From: Candidatus Woesearchaeota archaeon
GTDB lineage: Archaea; Nanobdellota; Nanobdellia; Woesearchaeales; GW2011-AR4
Reading direction: 5' to 3'
Assembly: GCA_016185815.1 (NCBI GenBank)
Contig: JACPMT010000004.1
Location: forward strand, 1 to 9,539
Length of the DNA stretch: 9,539 nt
Below are positions 7,045 to 9,539 of the stretch, piece by piece (positions within the stretch are counted from its first letter, which is position 1; each line of letters begins with the position of its first letter). Below the pieces are notes generated by a model. The model did not search any database and was not told the DNA's origin. It saw nothing but the letters and a program-made list of their open reading frames with translations. A program made the position numbers and the translations under genes.

Positions 7045-7161
7045 TTTTAGATTTTGTTTTGTATTTTTGAATGTGAAATTGATGTGTTTTGTTGTGTTTT
7101 TTCCATCTTTCCCAGCGCATTAAACGTTTTTGCCATTATTTTATTTTCAACAATAATCAAC
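7045..7161. other. Gap between the RHH gene and the 730-aa gene
   Basis: There is no well-supported gene here. A 29-codon leftward frame (7136-7047, beginning MAKTFNALGK) ends two bases before the ATG of the 730-aa gene. It lies in the frame that would extend the RHH protein if one base were lost from the A6 run at 7173-7168. An A-rich stretch close to 7044 could contain a weak TATA element. No hairpin terminator is evident, so read-through from the RHH gene into the large operon is possible. Confidence 0.4.
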
Positions 7162-7335
7162 TCAGCCTTTTTTGTCCATCTCCTGCAGTTCCTTCTGTAT
7201 CAATTCGAGATCATACATCTTCTGCTCCATTAGTTCCCTGGCTAGCATTGATTTTTTCTTGCCAAGCTTTTTAGAAACTCTCTCTAGCAAATCATTGATT
7301 TCTTTTGATACAGTAATCCTTATCTGAATACTCAT
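7162..7335 (-). CDS. Ribbon-helix-helix (CopG/Arc-type) DNA-binding regulator, 57 aa
   Basis: The frame starts at the ATG 7335-7333 and ends at TGA 7164-7162. The sequence SIQIRITVSKEINDLLERVS followed by KKLGKKKSMLARELMEQKM fits a ribbon-helix-helix fold: a short beta strand with alternating polar residues (QIRIT, 4-8), helix A (about 11-23), a glycine turn (G25), and helix B starting at S29. The C-terminal tail is charged and probably helical. RHH proteins bind DNA as dimers and commonly control their own promoter. A palindromic and 11-bp-phased repeat field lies immediately upstream, and a TATA box sits about 23 bases before the ATG, as in a leaderless message. It could be an antitoxin, but no toxin-like gene follows; the downstream genes encode surface proteins. 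An A6 run three codons before the stop could alter the C-terminus. Confidence 0.8.
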   Translation of the reverse strand: MSIQIRITVSKEINDLLERVSKKLGKKKSMLARELMEQKMYDLELIQKELQEMDKKG

Positions 7336-7354
7336 TTTAATCTAGATATATGCA

Positions 7355-7362
7355 TTATATAG
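7355..7362 (-). promoter_or_regulatory. TATA box of the RHH gene
   Basis: On the minus strand CTATATAA is centred about 23 bases before the ATG at 7335, close to the distance expected for leaderless archaeal transcripts. TAATCTAG occurs on both sides of it (7338-7345 and 7365-7372), so it is bracketed by a direct repeat that may be an operator. Confidence 0.5.
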
Positions 7363-7410
7363 CCTAATCTAGGTATTACTATTTAAAGTTTACTATTATT
7401 AAATTTATAG

Positions 7411-7497
7411 ATTTATACTAAATATAGTATAAATCAGGTATAAAATTAAAGGATATAATACTTTATTTAGTATAAATTAAGTATAATTAAAGTATAA
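7411..7497. promoter_or_regulatory. Operator-like array: two palindromes and phased GTATAA half-sites
   Basis: The first palindrome has ATTTATACT (7411-7419) and AGTATAAAT (7426-7434), 9-bp perfect arms with a 6-base spacer. The second has ATACT (7458-7462) and AGTAT (7469-7473), also with a 6-base spacer. The half-site GTATAA begins at 7427, 7438, 7470, 7481 and 7492, giving steps of 11, 32, 11 and 11, close to whole turns of the DNA helix. Dimeric RHH repressors bind such repeated, same-face half-sites, so the neighbouring RHH protein is the natural candidate ligand. The region lies between the divergent RHH and 405-aa genes and may control both. In such AT-rich DNA some matches could be chance. 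Confidence 0.6.
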
Positions 7498-7548
7498 AAT
7501 ATAAATTTGCCCATAGAAAGCTGCGCGCTTGAAAACCAAACAACAATC

Positions 7549-7556
7549 TTTAAATA
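7549..7556 (+). promoter_or_regulatory. TATA box for the 405-aa gene
   Basis: TTTAAATA is centred about 27.5 bases before the ATG at 7580, an ideal distance for a leaderless archaeal transcript. This decides the choice of 7580 over the TTG at 7529 as start. A second AT-rich TATA candidate (7500-7507) sits about 25 bases before that TTG, so an alternative upstream start cannot be fully excluded. Confidence 0.55.
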
Positions 7557-7579
7557 TTATTAATAAAATAAAATTTCCA

Positions 7580-8797
7580 ATGCCAAAAAAGAGCCTGATA
7601 AGTTATGTCAAGGGCCTGCTGCAGAAAGGCTATGATATTTCTGCAATAAGAAACGTTTTGCTGAAGTACGGCTACACCAGTAAGGAAATTAATGATGCTG
7701 TTGATTCAGTGTACAAGCCAACGATAAGGCATGAAATACACTTGTCGCATACAACAACAATAGCAATTGCGTTTATTTTCCTTTCATTGCTTGGCATAGC
7801 TTTGCTTTTTTATTACAGCCCCTCAAAAGCTCCGACAAAATTGCTTGACCTGAGCCTTGAGCCTGTAACAACAACAGTTGAGCCGGGGCAGGATATTGTT
7901 TTTCTGAAGGAGCTTTCAAACCTCGGCTCTTCCAAAAGATACGATGTTGTTATAAAGCAGGAGGTCATAGACCCGATTGCTAACAAAGTCGTAACGCAAA
8001 AAATTGAGACAAGGGCTATTGAAACATTCGGCTCGACGCAAACAAGAATTTTAGTGCCGGAAGATACAAAGACAGGAGATTACATCCTAAGGACGGTTGT
8101 TGAGTATGACAACAAAAAGGCGGTTGCAACATTGCCGGTAAAAGTAATTGCTGAGAAAAAGGGGACTTGCTTTGACGGCATAAAAAACCAAAATGAGATT
8201 GGCATTGACTGCGGAGGGGCTTGCGAGCCATGCGCAGCCCAGGCAATAGAATGCAACGACAACAATCAATGCACTGATGACGTTTTAGAAAATAACATAT
8301 GCGTAAACAAGCCAATTGTGCCATGCTGCGGCAACAATATTTGCGAAGAGCGGGAAACATGCGCTGCAGACTGCAAAAAGGCAGAAGAATACTCACAATT
8401 AATATCAACAGAAACTCTTGAAGAAATAAAGGAGCTTGCAAAATCAAATCCAAGCAAGGCGCTGCAGCAGTGCAATGCCCTTGAAGTGCCTGATTTGAAA
8501 GACACGTGCATCGGCAACATTGGAGAGGTGCAGCGCAACAAGAATTACTGCAGCCAGATCAATAATTTAAGGATAAAGGACCTGTGCTACTCAAACATTG
8601 CAAAATTAACCAATGACAATTCGCTTTGCGATGAAATATCCGCAGACAGCAGGAAGGATTCCTGCTACATGACATTTGTTTTAGACAACAAGGACTATTC
8701 TGTATGCGGCAAAATAACCAATAAGCACTTAAGGCAGTCATGCGAATCTTTAAAGCAGCTCAGCGAATTGAACCAGCAGACTGCAGCCCAGGAATAA
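7580..8797 (+). CDS. Single-pass surface protein with cytosolic helical domain, Cys-rich knots and 26-residue Cys repeats (405 aa)
   Basis: Residues 5-46 form a small cytosolic helical domain (LISYVKGLLQKGYDISAIRN, then GYTSKEINDAVDSV), a UBA-like pattern often seen at the start of DPANN membrane proteins. A membrane helix spans about 58-80. A beta domain (88-192) like the conserved ectodomains of archaeal surface proteins follows. Next are Cys-rich modules: C197 to C218 with DCGGACEPC, C225 to C250, and GNNICEERETCAADC (251-265), which resembles small disulfide or metal-binding knots. Last come four helical repeats with cysteines at 298, 310, 324, 336, 350, 362, 376 and 388, that is, alternating steps of 12 and 14. 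The start is the ATG at 7580, because a TATA box lies about 27 bases before it and the helical domain begins there; a TTG at 7529 would add 17 residues. Ligand and role are unknown; a receptor or adhesin is possible. Confidence 0.8.
   Translation: MPKKSLISYVKGLLQKGYDISAIRNVLLKYGYTSKEINDAVDSVYKPTIRHEIHLSHTTTIAIAFIFLSLLGIALLFYYSPSKAPTKLLDLSLEPVTTTVEPGQDIVFLKELSNLGSSKRYDVVIKQEVIDPIANKVVTQKIETRAIETFGSTQTRILVPEDTKTGDYILRTVVEYDNKKAVATLPVKVIAEKKGTCFDGIKNQNEIGIDCGGACEPCAAQAIECNDNNQCTDDVLENNICVNKPIVPCCGNNICEERETCAADCKKAEEYSQLISTETLEEIKELAKSNPSKALQQCNALEVPDLKDTCIGNIGEVQRNKNYCSQINNLRIKDLCYSNIAKLTNDNSLCDEISADSRKDSCYMTFVLDNKDYSVCGKITNKHLRQSCESLKQLSELNQQTAAQE
8168..8374 (+). other. Cys-rich modules in the 405-aa protein
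   Basis: These codons encode residues 197-265 with 11 cysteines. The first module has the pattern C-F-D-G followed by DCGGACEPC. The last is GNNICEERETCAADC. Both patterns recur in secreted archaeal and bacterial proteins, as far as I recall. They imply an oxidising exterior or metal binding. Confidence 0.6.
8471..8743 (+). repeat. Four 26-residue Cys repeats (protein level)
   Basis: Codons for residues 298-388 of the 405-aa protein show a strict Cys ladder, C-x11-C-x13-C, repeated so that the period is 26 residues. The consensus is C-x2-I-x6-KD-x-CY-x2-I-A, then NDNSL before the next C. Each unit is probably a helical hairpin, perhaps closed by a disulfide. The DNA copies have diverged, so this is an old protein repeat, not a recent DNA duplication. 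Confidence 0.85.
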
Positions 8798-8836
8798 AAA
8801 ATAAATTAACAGAAATCATTCAAATGCAAAAATAAA

Positions 8837-9539
8837 ATGCATATTTTCAAAAAACGCCGGAACATTTACAAGGGGAAATTGCAAAATAAAGCCCAGGCTT
8901 CATTTTTCGTGGTTGTTGGGTTAGTCATGTTCATTGCCGTCATTGTAGGGTTTTTTGCCTACAATAAAATAAAGTCATCTAAAATCCAAACCGAGGCTGA
9001 AAAGGCAGCTTTGGCTCTGCAGGCAGAAGAGATTAAAAAATTTGTCAACGACTGCATAAGGAAAACAACATATGACGGCTTGAAAAAGCTCGGGCAGACA
9101 GGCGGCTACTTCGAAGTGCCTGATCTTATTAACTTCAAAGGCACGGGCTACTGGCATCTTGACCAGATTAATATACAGCCTTTCCTGAACCAGACTCAGC
9201 AGAGGCTGCTTGAATATGTCAATGCCAACATTCCTGTATGCGTGGAAAACGGGAACTTGACAAAATTCGGATTTTTGGTTGAGAAAAAAAAGCCAATAGC
9301 ATTTATGGAATTTGGCAACAGCGATGTCACTATAAAGGTGATTTACCCCATAAAACTAAGCAAGGAGGACTTCACAAAAGAGCTTTCAGAGTTTTTCAAC
9401 ACGTTTGACATTAGGTACAGGGCTATATTTGAGGCTGCAACTGAAACAAATGAAAAGACTTTTGATGGCGATTTTGACGCCAAGGAGCCTTTAAAAAAGC
9501 TTGATTACCTCAAAAATCTTGATTTTGACATTGCATACA
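8837..9539 (+). CDS. KAQ/NDC membrane-anchored surface protein, paralog of the 730-aa protein (5' 234 codons, truncated by window end)
   Basis: The frame starts at the ATG 8837 (MHIFKKRRNIYKGKLQNKAQ) and stays open to the window edge, so only the N-terminal 234 residues are seen. It has a basic head, KAQ (18-20), a membrane helix (about 22-42), a short helical linker rich in alanine and glutamate (52-66), then FVNDCIRKTTYDGLKKLGQ (69-87) and GGYF, and GYWHLDQ (104-110). The same series of elements in the same order and spacing occurs in the 730-aa protein. Both also share a downstream stretch of alternating hydrophobic residues (DVTIKVIYPIKL here, DVAVLVEYPLNI there). The gene lies 39 bases after the 405-aa gene and probably follows it in one transcript. 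Like its paralog it may carry a class III-type signal peptide; function unknown. Confidence 0.8.
   Translation, partial: MHIFKKRRNIYKGKLQNKAQASFFVVVGLVMFIAVIVGFFAYNKIKSSKIQTEAEKAALALQAEEIKKFVNDCIRKTTYDGLKKLGQTGGYFEVPDLINFKGTGYWHLDQINIQPFLNQTQQRLLEYVNANIPVCVENGNLTKFGFLVEKKKPIAFMEFGNSDVTIKVIYPIKLSKEDFTKELSEFFNTFDIRYRAIFEAATETNEKTFDGDFDAKEPLKKLDYLKNLDFDIAY

Noticed and set aside
7411..7500. Repeat field as a CRISPR array
   Set aside because: Repeats are only 5-9 bases, spacers are not of uniform CRISPR length, and the spacing follows the helical turn, which fits an operator better.
7529..7579. TTG start giving a 422-aa version of the receptor-like protein
   Set aside because: The ATG at 7580 begins the recognisable helical domain and has a TATA box at the right distance; the extra 17 residues overlap that TATA box. 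Not fully excluded.
8016..8453. Leftward 145-codon frame opposite the 405-aa gene
   Set aside because: It is antisense to a well-supported Cys-rich protein; its Cys/Leu/Gln-rich composition is the mirror of that gene and shows no domain.

Overview
The window looks like part of the genome of a DPANN-type archaeon (Woesearchaeota/Pacearchaeota-like is my best guess; this is an inference, because no marker gene is present). Supporting signs are archaeal BRE/TATA promoters placed about 23-28 nt before start codons (leaderless style), AT-rich DNA, short ATGA-overlapping operons, and surface proteins of a style common in those lineages: basic head, KAQ motif, one membrane helix, cysteine-rich ectodomains, and helical Cys repeats.

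Left part (1-1660) is AT-rich and accessory in character. It holds: a small HEPN-like gene broken by an exact 40-bp tandem duplication near its 5' end; a repeated operator-like motif upstream of it; a small membrane-anchored protein (138 aa); a GC-rich, foldable intergenic segment behind a strong rightward archaeal promoter, which I propose is an undescribed small RNA; and a 168-aa possibly RNase H-like protein. The 168-aa gene is preceded by a 13-codon upstream ORF that is a near copy of the start of the 138-aa gene.

Middle part (1662-7335) is a leftward gene cluster. It runs from a short ribbon-helix-helix (RHH) regulator (57 aa) to a 730-aa membrane-anchored protein, then a 49-aa gene joined by ATGA overlaps on both sides, then a 1015-aa protein with a signal peptide, about five Ig-like domains and a cysteine-rich polytopic C-terminal membrane region.

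Right part (7336-9539): an AT-rich control region carries two identically spaced palindromes and GTATAA half-sites spaced about 11 bp apart, as expected for an RHH operator. Then come two rightward genes. One is a 405-aa single-pass protein with a cytosolic helical domain, Cys-rich knots and four 26-residue Cys repeats. The other is a partial gene whose product is a paralog of the 730-aa protein.

Taken together, 1662-9539 reads as a divergent, probably co-regulated cell-surface locus: two paralogous KAQ/NDC membrane proteins, a large Ig-like/polytopic protein and a Cys-repeat receptor-like protein around one small DNA-binding regulator. I cannot assign a biochemical function to it.
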